The notes beneath the pieces were generated by a model. It made no database searches. It had not been told where the DNA came from and was given only the letters and a program-made list of their open reading frames with translations. This document shows, piece after piece, positions 8,003 to 16,434 of a stretch of 25,118 nucleotides of DNA. The position numbers and the translations under genes were made by a program. How positions within the stretch are numbered: position 1 is the first letter of the stretch; each line of letters starts with the position of its first letter. The stretch is from Oxalobacteraceae bacterium UBA6018. GTDB taxonomy: Bacteria; Pseudomonadota; Gammaproteobacteria; Burkholderiales; Burkholderiaceae_D. Location: contig DIZW01000009.1 of the NCBI GenBank assembly GCA_002428015.1, forward strand, positions 49,703 through 74,820, given 5' to 3'.

Positions 8003-8551
8003 CTATTGGCGTGCCGCCTTGCGGGCCGCCTGACGCACCGACACCGCGAAACGGTCCATCGCCGCCGCCTGCCCCGCGTCCAGGCAGCGGTGGGGAATCG
8101 GCAAGGTGCCGCGCCTGAGCACCAGCATATAGCCGCGAGAATAGCGCCGGATGCCGTTCACGTCGCCCCAAGGCACCAGGGTCACCCCGTTGCTGTTGGT
8201 GCGCACAATGCCATGCTCGTCGATGATGAACTCGTACAGGTGGCGCGCGCGGCCCTGCACGATGAAATGGAAGGCCGCGGCCCAGGTGCTCTTGAACGTC
8301 ATCCAGAGCGTCGGCAGGCGGCCGATGCGGCGGCGCCGAATGAGATAGCCGCCGTGCTGCCACATGAAGACGATGTATTCGCCCAGCGTATAGCGCACCG
8401 TGAAGTGCAGCGCCGCCGGCGGGCCGGATGCCGTGGCCGCATGCGTTTGCATGGCGCCTGTCTCGATCGTGGTGCCGGCCGGACCCGTGCTGTCGCGCGT
8501 CATGGCGACAACCGGCCGTGCCCCCACCCGTTCTGGTTGATTGAACCGCAT
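8003..8551 (-). CDS. YcxB-like domain protein, function unknown
   Basis: The 182-residue protein resembles the YcxB-like family. A short beta-rich N-terminus (LHFTVRYTLGEY) is followed by a moderately hydrophobic, basic stretch (residues ~47-85) and a C-terminal domain with YEFIIDEHGIVRTNSNG, LVPWGDVNGIRRYSRGYMLVL and LPIPHRC. These match the pattern of YcxB-like C-terminal domains (PF14317-type), found in small membrane-associated proteins of unknown role. The ATG at 8551 is preceded by a GGGGAA ribosome site. The gene lies 40 bp downstream of waaA on the same strand and may be the last gene of the mutase-waaC-waaA operon. The domain assignment is moderate and no function can be assigned. 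Confidence 0.75.
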   Translation of the reverse strand: MRFNQPERVGARPVVAMTRDSTGPAGTTIETGAMQTHAATASGPPAALHFTVRYTLGEYIVFMWQHGGYLIRRRRIGRLPTLWMTFKSTWAAAFHFIVQGRARHLYEFIIDEHGIVRTNSNGVTLVPWGDVNGIRRYSRGYMLVLRRGTLPIPHRCLDAGQAAAMDRFAVSVRQAARKAARQ

Positions 8552-8591
8552 GGACTTCCCCTTTTTTATTATGAGTCCATGGTACCAAACC

Positions 8592-9857
8592 CTAATGGAT
8601 CAGGCGTCGCAATAGACCAACTGTGCGCATGGTGGCCCCGCGCTGGTGATTGGAAAAAGCAACACCTTGCTCCCCCATCGCGGCGCGAGCCGCCGAATCG
8701 GCCAGCAAACGGCGCGCCTGCGCCATCAGCGCCGGACCATCCTGTACGCGCAGGGCCGCGCCGGCGGCGAGCGCCTGCTCGGTCACCTGCGCGAAGTTGA
8801 AGGTGTGCGGACCGATCAGCACCGGCTTGCCGAGCGCGCAGGCCTCGATCAGGTTTTGCCCGCCCAGCGGCAACAGGCTGCCGCCGATGAAGGCCAGGTC
8901 GCAGGCCGCGTAGTAGGCGAACATCTCGCCCATCGAATCGCCGACCAGCACCTCGGCCGCGACCGCGGCCGAGCCGTCGAGCTCGGAGCGGCGCTGCACC
9001 GAGCAGCCGCGCGCCTGCGCCAGCTGCGCCACCTCGTCGAAACGCTGGGGATGGCGCGGCACGATCAGCAGCAGCGCGCCGGCCGCGGGGGCGGGACCGG
9101 CGCGCCAGGCGTCCAGGATCAGCGCCTCCTCGCCTTCGCGGGTGCTGGCGCACAGCAGCACGGGGCGCGCGCCGATGCGCGCGCGCAGCCAGGCGCCGGT
9201 CTCCAGCGCCGCCGGCGGGACCACCACGTCGAACTTGATGCTGCCGGTGACTTCGACCAGCGGCGCGCCCAGCGAGGCGATGCGCGCGGCGTCGGCCTCG
9301 GTCTGGGCCGCAACCAGGGTCAGCGCGCGCGCCGCGTCCGTCATCAGGCCGCCGAAGCGCCGGCCGCGCCGCAGCGAGCGCTCCGACAGGCGCGCGTTGA
9401 CCAGCGCCACCGGCACCCGGCCGGCGCAGGCGGCGATCAGGTTGGGCCACACCTCGGTCTCCATCAGCACGCATACGCGCGGGCCGAAGTGGCGCAGGAA
9501 GCGCTTGACCATGGTTTGGGTGTCATACGGCAGGTAGGCCTGCACCAGGCGCTCGCCGTGTTTGGCGAACAGGGCCTGGCCGGTGGCGCGCCCGGTCGGC
9601 GTCATGTGGGTCAGGACGATGCGGCTGTCGGGATAGGCGGCCAGCAAGGCGTCGATCAGCGGCTCGGCGGCGCGCGTCTCGCCCACCGACACGGCGTGCA
9701 CCCACAGGGTGTGCCAGCCGCCGCTGCGCGCGCCGTAGAAGCCCAGCCGCTCGGCCCAGTGGCGGCGGTAGCCCGGCTCCTTCAAGCCGCGCCACCACAG
9801 GCGCCCCAGCACCAGCGGCAGCGCGAGCCACCACAGCAGCGAGTACAGGCGCAACAT
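8592..9857 (-). CDS. waaA: 3-deoxy-D-manno-octulosonic acid (Kdo) transferase
   Basis: WaaA (KdtA) transfers Kdo from CMP-Kdo to lipid A precursor at the cytoplasmic face of the inner membrane. The 421-residue length is typical. A single N-terminal hydrophobic anchor (MLRLYSLLWWLALPLVLG) precedes the glycosyltransferase domain. The catalytic Glu60 lies in VHAVSVGE, and METEVWPN (132-139) is a family signature. GDSMGEMFAYYAACDLAFIGGSLLPLGGQN and IEACALGKPVLIGPH form the C-terminal donor-binding part. The ATG at 9857 overlaps the waaC stop in a TGATG arrangement, so the two are translationally coupled. Whether it adds one, two or more Kdo residues cannot be read from sequence. Confidence 0.96.
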   Translation of the reverse strand: MLRLYSLLWWLALPLVLGRLWWRGLKEPGYRRHWAERLGFYGARSGGWHTLWVHAVSVGETRAAEPLIDALLAAYPDSRIVLTHMTPTGRATGQALFAKHGERLVQAYLPYDTQTMVKRFLRHFGPRVCVLMETEVWPNLIAACAGRVPVALVNARLSERSLRRGRRFGGLMTDAARALTLVAAQTEADAARIASLGAPLVEVTGSIKFDVVVPPAALETGAWLRARIGARPVLLCASTREGEEALILDAWRAGPAPAAGALLLIVPRHPQRFDEVAQLAQARGCSVQRRSELDGSAAVAAEVLVGDSMGEMFAYYAACDLAFIGGSLLPLGGQNLIEACALGKPVLIGPHTFNFAQVTEQALAAGAALRVQDGPALMAQARRLLADSAARAAMGEQGVAFSNHQRGATMRTVGLLRRLIH

Positions 9858-10846
9858 CAGGCCCTGCCCAGCAGGCGCCGCGCCGCGGCCAGCACCTCGT
9901 CCACCGCCGGCGGCGCGCCCTTGTCGCCCAGGTTGACGATGCGCTCAGACCAGTTGCCCTCGGTCTTCCAGCGCGGCGAGTCGCAATACAGTTCGATGGT
10001 GGGGCGCACGAAGGCGGCGGCGATGTGGGTCAGGCCGGTGTCGACGCCGATCGCCAGCGCCGCGTGGCGCGCCAGTTCGACCGCCTCCTCCATCGACAGC
10101 TTGGGCAGCACGCGCGCGTTCGGCATGGCCTGGGCGAGCTGCTCGGCCTCCTCGCGTTCGCGCGCCGAGCCCCAGGCCAGCAGCACCGGCATCGGCGCGA
10201 GCGCCAGGCCGGTGGCGATCCAGTTGGCCGGCGCCCACTTCTTGGCGTCGCGCGCGGTCCCGTGGAAAAACACCGCATAGTCCTGGTCCGGCATCCAGGC
10301 CGGGCGCGCGCCGTCCGCCGGCGGCGGCAGGCCGAACTCCGGCGCCGTGTCGACCTCGTAGCCCATGGCCGCGGCGGCCACCAAGCGCCCGCGCGCGACC
10401 GCGTGGGTGCGCGGGTCGAGCCGGATCGAGTCGGTGTGGAACAGGCGCGAGATGCCTTCGTAGCCCGAGCCTTCGCTGCCGTTGGCCAGGCCCACCTTGC
10501 GCCCGCCCGGGGCCAGGCGCGCCGCGCCCATGATCACCCCGGTCTTGAGCAGGCCCTGGGTGTCGAACACGTAATCGTACTGGCGCTCGCGCAGGGTGTG
10601 GAAGAAGGCCGCGATCTCGCGCCGGGTGGCGCCGCTGCCCAGGCTCTTGCGCCAGCGCCGCAGCGCGAACGGGATGATGGTGCGTACCTGCGCGTTGCGC
10701 CGCACCAGGCTGACGTAGCCTTCCTCGACCACCCAGTCGATCTGGGCGTCCGGATGGTGGCGCAGGATGTCGGCCACCATCGGCAGGTTGTGCAGCACAT
10801 CGCCCAGCGACGACACCCGCACCAGCAGGATGTTCAGGCGCGCCAC
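9857..10846 (-). CDS. waaC: Lipopolysaccharide heptosyltransferase I
   Basis: WaaC adds the first L-glycero-D-manno-heptose to the Kdo residue of the LPS inner core, using ADP-heptose. The 329-residue protein is a GT9-family enzyme: the N-terminal VRVSSLGDVLHNLP contains Asp16, equivalent to the essential Asp in E. coli WaaC. FDTQGLLKTG and FFHGTARDAKKW follow, and GVDTGLTHIAAA (from 267) is the C-terminal donor site. The start is a GTG at 10846; GCGGGA about 8 bp upstream can serve as ribosome site. It lies 13 bp after the mutase gene and overlaps waaA, which acts one step before it in the core pathway. Confidence 0.95.
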   Translation of the reverse strand: MARLNILLVRVSSLGDVLHNLPMVADILRHHPDAQIDWVVEEGYVSLVRRNAQVRTIIPFALRRWRKSLGSGATRREIAAFFHTLRERQYDYVFDTQGLLKTGVIMGAARLAPGGRKVGLANGSEGSGYEGISRLFHTDSIRLDPRTHAVARGRLVAAAAMGYEVDTAPEFGLPPPADGARPAWMPDQDYAVFFHGTARDAKKWAPANWIATGLALAPMPVLLAWGSAREREEAEQLAQAMPNARVLPKLSMEEAVELARHAALAIGVDTGLTHIAAAFVRPTIELYCDSPRWKTEGNWSERIVNLGDKGAPPAVDEVLAAARRLLGRA

Positions 10847-10859
10847 CTTGGCGTCCCGC

Positions 10860-12242
10860 CTAGAACGGCAGCTGCGCGTCGGGCTTGGCGGCCACGATCA
10901 CGCGGCGGAATTCGCCCTGGATGCGGCGCAGCGCTTCCGGGCTCTCCGCCTCGAAGCGCATCACCACCACCGGCATGGTGTTGGACGAGCGGGCCAGGCC
11001 GAAGCCGTCGGCGTACTCCACGCGCAGGCCGTCGATGTCGATGATGCGCTCGGCACCTTCGAAATGGGCGTTCTTGCGCAGCGACTCGATCAGCGCCACG
11101 TTCTCACCCTCGGCCAGCTCCAGGTGCAGTTCCGGCGTGCTGTCGGACTGCGGCAGGGCGTTGAGCAGGGCCGAAGGATCGGCCACCCGGGTGAGCAGCT
11201 CGAGCAGGCGCGCGCCGGCGTACAGGCCGTCGTCGAAGCCGTACCAGCGGTCCTTGAAGAAGATATGGCCGCTCATCTCGCCGCCCAGCGGGGCGCCGGT
11301 TTCGCGCAGCTTGGCCTTGACCAGCGAGTGGCCGGTCTTCCACATCAGCGGGCGTCCGCCGTGCTGGGAAATCCACGGCGCCAGGTGGCGCGTGCACTTG
11401 ACGTCGTACAGGATCTCGGCGCCGGGATTACGCGCCAGCACGTCGGCGGCGAACAGCATCATCTGGCGGTCCGGATAGATGATCTGGCCGTCCTTGGTGA
11501 CCACGCCCAGGCGGTCGCCGTCGCCGTCGAAGGCCAGGCCGATCTCGGCGGCGCTCTCCCGCAGGCACTTGATCAGGTCCTGCAGGTTCTCCGGGTGGGC
11601 CGGGTCCGGGTGGTGGTTGGGGAAGGTGCCGTCGACTTCGCAGAACAGCTCGATCACCTCGCAGCCCATGGCGCGGTACAGGTCGCCCGCGAATGCGCCG
11701 GCCACGCCGTTGCCGCAATCGACGGCGATCTTGATCGGACGGGTGATCTTGACGTCGCCGGCGATGCGCTCCAGGTAGGCCGCGCCGATGTCGTGGGTGC
11801 GGTAGCTGCCCGGCGTGAGGGCGCTGGCGCCGTCATGCGCGGCGATGCTGTGGTACAGCGCCTGGATGGTCTCACCGTGGATCGCTTCACCGGCCAGCAC
11901 CATCTTAAAGCCGTTGTAGTTGGGCGGATTGTGGCTGCCGGTGACCATCACGCCGGAGCTGGCGCCCAGCACCTGGGTGCCGTAGTACACCATCGGCGTG
12001 GCGACCACGCCCAGGTCGATCACGTCCACCCCGGCCGCCTGCAAGCCCTCGGCCAGCGCCTTGCCCAGTTCCGGCCCCGACAGGCGGCCGTCGCGCCCGA
12101 TCACCACCGTCTTCTCGCCCTTGGCCAGGGCGGCCATGCCGAAGGCCTGTCCGATCTTGCGCGCGACGCCGGCGTCTAGCGTGCTGCCGATGACGCCGCG
12201 GATATCGTAGGCCTTGAAGATGGATCTGGACAGAGCAAGCAT
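10860..12242 (-). CDS. Phosphomannomutase/phosphoglucomutase (AlgC-type)
   Basis: The 460-residue protein belongs to the alpha-D-phosphohexomutase superfamily and interconverts 1- and 6-phosphates of mannose and/or glucose. Visible motifs are FKAYDIRG near the N-terminus, the phosphoserine loop TGSHNP with Ser103, the Mg-binding loop DGDGDR (239-244) and the sugar-specificity loop GEMSGH (321-326). GEMSGH is the form found in dual-specificity PMM/PGM enzymes such as AlgC. The start was moved to the ATG at 12242 because AAAGGT lies just upstream and the protein then begins like its homologues; the frame extends further upstream without support. Glucose-1-phosphate from this enzyme would feed RfbA in the dTDP-rhamnose route. 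Downstream waaC follows after 13 bp. Confidence 0.93.
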   Translation of the reverse strand: MLALSRSIFKAYDIRGVIGSTLDAGVARKIGQAFGMAALAKGEKTVVIGRDGRLSGPELGKALAEGLQAAGVDVIDLGVVATPMVYYGTQVLGASSGVMVTGSHNPPNYNGFKMVLAGEAIHGETIQALYHSIAAHDGASALTPGSYRTHDIGAAYLERIAGDVKITRPIKIAVDCGNGVAGAFAGDLYRAMGCEVIELFCEVDGTFPNHHPDPAHPENLQDLIKCLRESAAEIGLAFDGDGDRLGVVTKDGQIIYPDRQMMLFAADVLARNPGAEILYDVKCTRHLAPWISQHGGRPLMWKTGHSLVKAKLRETGAPLGGEMSGHIFFKDRWYGFDDGLYAGARLLELLTRVADPSALLNALPQSDSTPELHLELAEGENVALIESLRKNAHFEGAERIIDIDGLRVEYADGFGLARSSNTMPVVVMRFEAESPEALRRIQGEFRRVIVAAKPDAQLPF

Positions 12243-12373
12243 GGTTACCTTTACATCGGGTTGAGGGAGTCGAACCTTGGCGCAAGCCGCAGCCGCATGT
12301 TGCATTCGCAACACACCGGGCACACCGTCGGGATGGGAAACTGGGATGACCGATTAAAAACGCATCGGTTGAT

Positions 12374-12402
12374 ATTGTAGCGGCAAGCAGGGCCGTTGGG
12401 AA
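12374..12402 (-). promoter_or_regulatory. Candidate sigma-70 promoter of the mutase-waaC-waaA operon
   Basis: On the minus strand TTCCCA (12402-12397) and TACAAT (12379-12374) are separated by exactly 17 bp, matching 4/6 and 5/6 consensus positions. It would give a leader of about 125 nt before the mutase start. The elements are bracketed by the arms of an 11-bp inverted repeat. This is a pattern call only. Confidence 0.42.
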
Positions 12403-12429
12403 TTGCGGGCCCGCCGCTCTTGCCGCTAC
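12377..12429. repeat. 11-bp inverted repeat bracketing the candidate promoter
   Basis: gtagcggcaag at 12377-12387 and its exact reverse complement cttgccgctac at 12419-12429 enclose 31 bp, with centres 42 bp apart (about four helical turns). The left arm overlaps the candidate -10 and the right arm sits just upstream of the -35. A shorter gggcc/ggccc pair (12390-12394, 12408-12412) is nested inside. It could be paired operator half-sites or a hairpin after the hns gene. Confidence 0.5.
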
Positions 12430-12432
12430 CGG

Positions 12433-12461
12433 AAAAAAAGACTGCTGCTTAAACGCGCAGC
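12433..12461 (-). terminator. Possible intrinsic terminator of the H-NS family gene
   Basis: Read on the minus strand, a 5-bp stem (gctgc 12461-12457, gcagc 12448-12444) with an 8-nt loop spanning the hns stop codon is followed, after 4 nt, by seven T residues (12439-12433). The stem is short, so termination strength is doubtful, but the T-tract placement is right. Confidence 0.45.
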
Positions 12462-12760
12462 TTGTCGAGCGATTTGCCGCCGTCGACCCATTCCTTGACC
12501 CATTTCGGCTGGCGTCCGCGGCCGGTCCACTGCTGGGACGAATTGTCTGGATGGCGATAGCGGACCGCGACGGTGCCGGTCTTGGCGCGCACGCCGGTGC
12601 CGATCAGGTCTTTCAACGGAACGCCGACGCTCTGGGCGATCGCCAGGATTTGCTCGCGCGCTTTAGCGACTTCCTGGTGCTCGCGTTTTTTCATTTCCTG
12701 TTTAATTTGCTCCTGCAGATTGCGCAGATCACCAACGGACATATTTGACAGATCCATCAT
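12449..12760 (-). CDS. H-NS family nucleoid-associated protein
   Basis: The 103-residue protein has the two-part H-NS layout. The N-terminal ~45 residues form a charged coiled-coil oligomerisation region (LRNLQEQIKQEMKKREHQEVAKAREQI spans about 12-38). The C-terminal DNA-binding domain contains WTGRGRQPKW (78-87), the AT-hook-like core motif of betaproteobacterial H-NS proteins. Such proteins bind AT-rich, curved DNA and silence transcription. Two consecutive ATGs are possible starts; AAGGAA lies upstream of both. It sits alone between the WecA-like gene and the mutase, with a possible terminator behind it, so it is probably its own transcription unit. It may be a cluster-linked paralogue rather than the main chromosomal H-NS; this cannot be settled here. 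Confidence 0.93.
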   Translation of the reverse strand: MMDLSNMSVGDLRNLQEQIKQEMKKREHQEVAKAREQILAIAQSVGVPLKDLIGTGVRAKTGTVAVRYRHPDNSSQQWTGRGRQPKWVKEWVDGGKSLDKLRV

Positions 12761-12839
12761 GGTTCCTTAAAAGTAGGGTTGAAACGGAATAAGTGAAATC
12801 TCACCAATTGTCGCAATATACTACATCCGTAGATGAATG

Positions 12840-13934
12840 CTAGTCCTTCTTGCGCAGAATCAGCCAGCGCGGGGACTTAAAGCGAACGATACGCGCATAA
12901 AGCCACACATAACTGACGACGAACAATAAACAGAAGAAAATCAATACCCCGGTCCTTTGCCAAAACAGGCTGGCTGGGATAACCGCCATCAAGGAAAACA
13001 ACCAGAGGTAGGGCGAGGTCAGCGAATTGCGCTTCATCAGGGCGCGCGCTTCCTTGCGCCCGACCGCCCATTGCACAATACGTCGGAAAATCAGGCTGTG
13101 CAAGTGAATTCCATCGGGCATCGCCGGTGACTTCCCGCGCAGGAACAGACGCCGATAGGCGGAAAACACCGTCTCGAATGCCGGATAGATCAATAACAGC
13201 GCCGGATACCAGGTCGACACCTGCGGATTGCGCATCACCAATAGCAGCGCCAACTCGCCTAGCATAAAGCCGATAAAATAGGCGCCGCCATCGCCGAGGA
13301 ATATCAGCCCCACCGGATAGTTCCATATCAGGAAGCCGGCCGTGGCCCCGGCCACCATCAGCGCGGCCACCAGCACGAATACATCGCCCACCTGTCCGGC
13401 CACATAGGCCAGCGAAATGAGCATGCAAATGGTGACCACGCTGGCCAGGCCGTTAAAGCCGTCGATGATATTGACGGCATTGGCGATGCCGGCCACCGCC
13501 AGCACCGTCAGCGGCAATGCCAGCCACACCGAGACGATTTGCCAGCTGCTGAACGGCATATCGATGCGGCCGAGTTTGGCGCCGATCAGGAAATAGCCCA
13601 GCAGCGCCGCCGCCATGGTCAGCAACAGGCGCCGCCCGGCGCTCACATTGCCGGTGTAATCCTCCATGATCCCGCCCACAAAAGCCACGAAGGAGCACAG
13701 CAACAGCGACATTAACCAGTGGCCGATGGCCGGCACCCGCCAGATCGAAATACCGGCGCTGATTACCACGGCCATGAATATCGGCAGGCCGCCAATGCGC
13801 GCCACCGTGTGCGAATGGACTTTCTGGACGCCGAAGAAATCGGCATCGAGGGCCGGCCCATGCAGCTTGACCTGCTTGATCACCAGCAGGGTCAGCAGTG
13901 CGGAGGCGACGAAACTCACGAGAAATGAAAACAT
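12840..13934 (-). CDS. WecA/WbpL-like polyprenyl-phosphate sugar-1-phosphate transferase
   Basis: This 364-residue membrane protein of the MraY/WecA (GT4-type) family is predicted to load a sugar-1-phosphate onto undecaprenyl phosphate and so start O-antigen or other glycan assembly. About ten hydrophobic segments are visible. Family motifs are HTVARIGG (42-49), GIMEDYTGN (89-97, with Glu91-Asp92 where MraY has Asp-Asp), NAVNIIDGFNGLAS (152-165), FLGDGGAYFIGF (213-224) and HLHSLIFRR (277-285, the HxH motif). The ATG at 13934 was chosen because MFSFLVSFVASALL begins the first membrane helix; residues encoded further upstream look non-native, though no clear ribosome site is seen. Base composition is more AT-rich than flanking genes. 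The sugar (GlcNAc, FucNAc or other) cannot be told. Confidence 0.88.
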   Translation of the reverse strand: MFSFLVSFVASALLTLLVIKQVKLHGPALDADFFGVQKVHSHTVARIGGLPIFMAVVISAGISIWRVPAIGHWLMSLLLCSFVAFVGGIMEDYTGNVSAGRRLLLTMAAALLGYFLIGAKLGRIDMPFSSWQIVSVWLALPLTVLAVAGIANAVNIIDGFNGLASVVTICMLISLAYVAGQVGDVFVLVAALMVAGATAGFLIWNYPVGLIFLGDGGAYFIGFMLGELALLLVMRNPQVSTWYPALLLIYPAFETVFSAYRRLFLRGKSPAMPDGIHLHSLIFRRIVQWAVGRKEARALMKRNSLTSPYLWLFSLMAVIPASLFWQRTGVLIFFCLLFVVSYVWLYARIVRFKSPRWLILRKKD

Positions 13935-14133
13935 TATGATTGGATGTGTGCGGAACCACGGGCAGGCGCCAGCCCTGACCGGCAAACTACGATCGCAGGA
14001 AACGATTGCACGAATCGGCCGCACAAAAAAGCGCGGACCGTGTTGGCAAAGAAGCGTTATCTGAACGGAATCCGTGATTGTACCGGATTACCCGTCCGGA
14101 AATTCGACCGGCGCGCCGCCGGACCGGTCCCGC

Positions 14134-14988
14134 TCACGCCAAGCATAGCGCCAGGGCGTCGCGCCAATGGGGCAAATGGCACAGCGCGCGCAGTTTGTCG
14201 GACGCCATCACCGAATTGGCCGGGCGCGCCGCGGCCACCGGATAGGCCGCGCTGTCGATGGGAAGCACCCGGCACGGCAGTTGCGCCGCGCCCACGATGG
14301 CCTCGGTGAAGCCGTACCAGGTGGTCTGGCCCTGGCTGCTCAGGTGGTAGGTGCCGCCGTGGCGCGCCCACCACGCCGGCCCTTGCGCGCCGGCCTGGGC
14401 CAGCAGCAGCGCCGTCGTATCGGCGATGGTGCGGCTCCAGGTCGGCGCGCCGTGCTGGTCGCAGACGACGCGCAATTCCTCGCGTTCCTTGCCGAGCCGC
14501 AGCATCGTCAACAGGAAATTCTTGCCGCGCATGCCGTACACCCAGCTGGTGCGCAGGATCAGGTGGTCGATGCCGGCCTCGGCCACCGCCCGCTCGCCGG
14601 CCAGCTTGCTGTGCCCGTAGACGTTCAAAGGATTGGGCGTGTCGGTCTCGACGTAGGCGCCGGCCTTGCTGCCGTCAAACACGTAATCGGTCGAATACTG
14701 CACCATCGCCGCCCCCAGCAGGCGCGCCTCGGCCGCCAGCACGGCGGGCGCCTCGGCATTGACGCGCCAGGCCAGGGCCGGCTCGGCCTCGGCGCGGTCG
14801 ACCGCGGTATAGGCCGCCGGGTTGACGATCAGGTCGGGCCGCAGCGCGCGCACCACGGCGCGCACCTGGTCCAGGTCGGCCAGGTCGAGCTGGGCGCGCG
14901 GCGGCGCGATCACCTGGCCCAGGCCTTGCAGGCTGCGCTCGAGCTCGTAGCCGACCTGGCCGCTGGCGCCGGTGAGCAGTATCTTCAC
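14134..14988 (-). CDS. rfbD: dTDP-4-dehydrorhamnose reductase
   Basis: RfbD (RmlD) performs the last step of dTDP-L-rhamnose synthesis, reducing dTDP-4-keto-L-rhamnose with NAD(P)H. The 284-residue product is a short-chain dehydrogenase with the nucleotide-binding TGASGQVG (6-13), the catalytic set Thr100, Tyr124 and Lys128 (STDYVF and NVYGHSK), and NPAAYTAVDRAE, all standard for RmlD. The start is a GTG at 14988 whose GTGA overlaps the rfbC stop by 4 nt, with GAGG upstream; a longer frame reaching into rfbC is not real. It is the last gene of the rfbBACD run. No clear terminator with a T-tract follows it in the 199-bp gap before the WecA-like gene. Confidence 0.96.
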   Translation of the reverse strand: MKILLTGASGQVGYELERSLQGLGQVIAPPRAQLDLADLDQVRAVVRALRPDLIVNPAAYTAVDRAEAEPALAWRVNAEAPAVLAAEARLLGAAMVQYSTDYVFDGSKAGAYVETDTPNPLNVYGHSKLAGERAVAEAGIDHLILRTSWVYGMRGKNFLLTMLRLGKEREELRVVCDQHGAPTWSRTIADTTALLLAQAGAQGPAWWARHGGTYHLSSQGQTTWYGFTEAIVGAAQLPCRVLPIDSAAYPVAAARPANSVMASDKLRALCHLPHWRDALALCLA

Positions 14989-15529
14989 GGGAAGGCCTCG
15001 GCATCGGCCAGCAGCTTGCCCATGCTGTCTTTGCTGGAGAGCATGGGCGCACCGCTGATGGGCCAGTCGATCGCCAGCGCCGGGTCGTTCCACAGCAGCG
15101 CGCGCTCGTGCTCCGGGGCCCAGTAGTCGGTGGTCTTGTACAAGCACTCGGCGCTGGTGCTGGTGACCACGAAGCCGTGCGCGAAGCCGGGTGGCACCCA
15201 CATCTGGCGCCGGTTCTCGGCCGACAGCTCGGCCCCCACCCAGCGCCCGAAAAACGGCGACGAGCGCCGCATGTCCACCACCACGTCGTAGATCGATCCG
15301 GCCACCACGCGCACCAGCTTGCCTTGCGGCTGGCGAATCTGGTAGTGCAGGCCGCGCAGGACGTTTTTGGCGGACTTGGAATGATTATCCTGGACGAAGT
15401 TGCCGGGAATGCCGGTAAGCGCCTCGAATTTACGCGCGTTAAAGCTTTCAAAGAAGAAGCCGCGGTCGTCGCCAAACACTTGCGGATCGAGCAGCAGGAC
15501 TTCCGGAATCGCGGTGGGAGTGACCTTCA

Positions 15530-15530
<1 letters not shown>
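14985..15530 (-). CDS. rfbC: dTDP-4-dehydrorhamnose 3,5-epimerase
   Basis: RfbC (RmlC) epimerises C3 and C5 of dTDP-4-keto-6-deoxyglucose, the third step of the dTDP-L-rhamnose pathway. The 181-residue cupin protein has the signature DDRGFFFESFN (21-31), QDNHSKSAKNVLRGLHYQ with catalytic His62, and MWVPPGFAHGFVV, followed by the Tyr-containing YKTTDYWAPEHE. The ATG at 15530 overlaps the rfbA stop (TGATG) and is preceded by AAGGTG; a TTG one codon upstream is less likely. It overlaps rfbD by 4 nt, giving tight translational coupling. Confidence 0.97.
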
Positions 15531-16432
<902 letters not shown>

Positions 16433-16434
16433 GA

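Noticed and set aside
7898..8800. 300-codon plus-strand open frame across the YcxB-like gene and the end of waaA
   Set aside because: It crosses the boundary of two real minus-strand genes and has low-complexity Arg/Pro/Ala composition; no motif.
8646..12179. Long plus-strand open frames opposite waaA, waaC and the mutase
   Set aside because: Each mirrors a minus-strand gene with full catalytic motifs; their translations are Arg/Gln/Gly-rich without domains.
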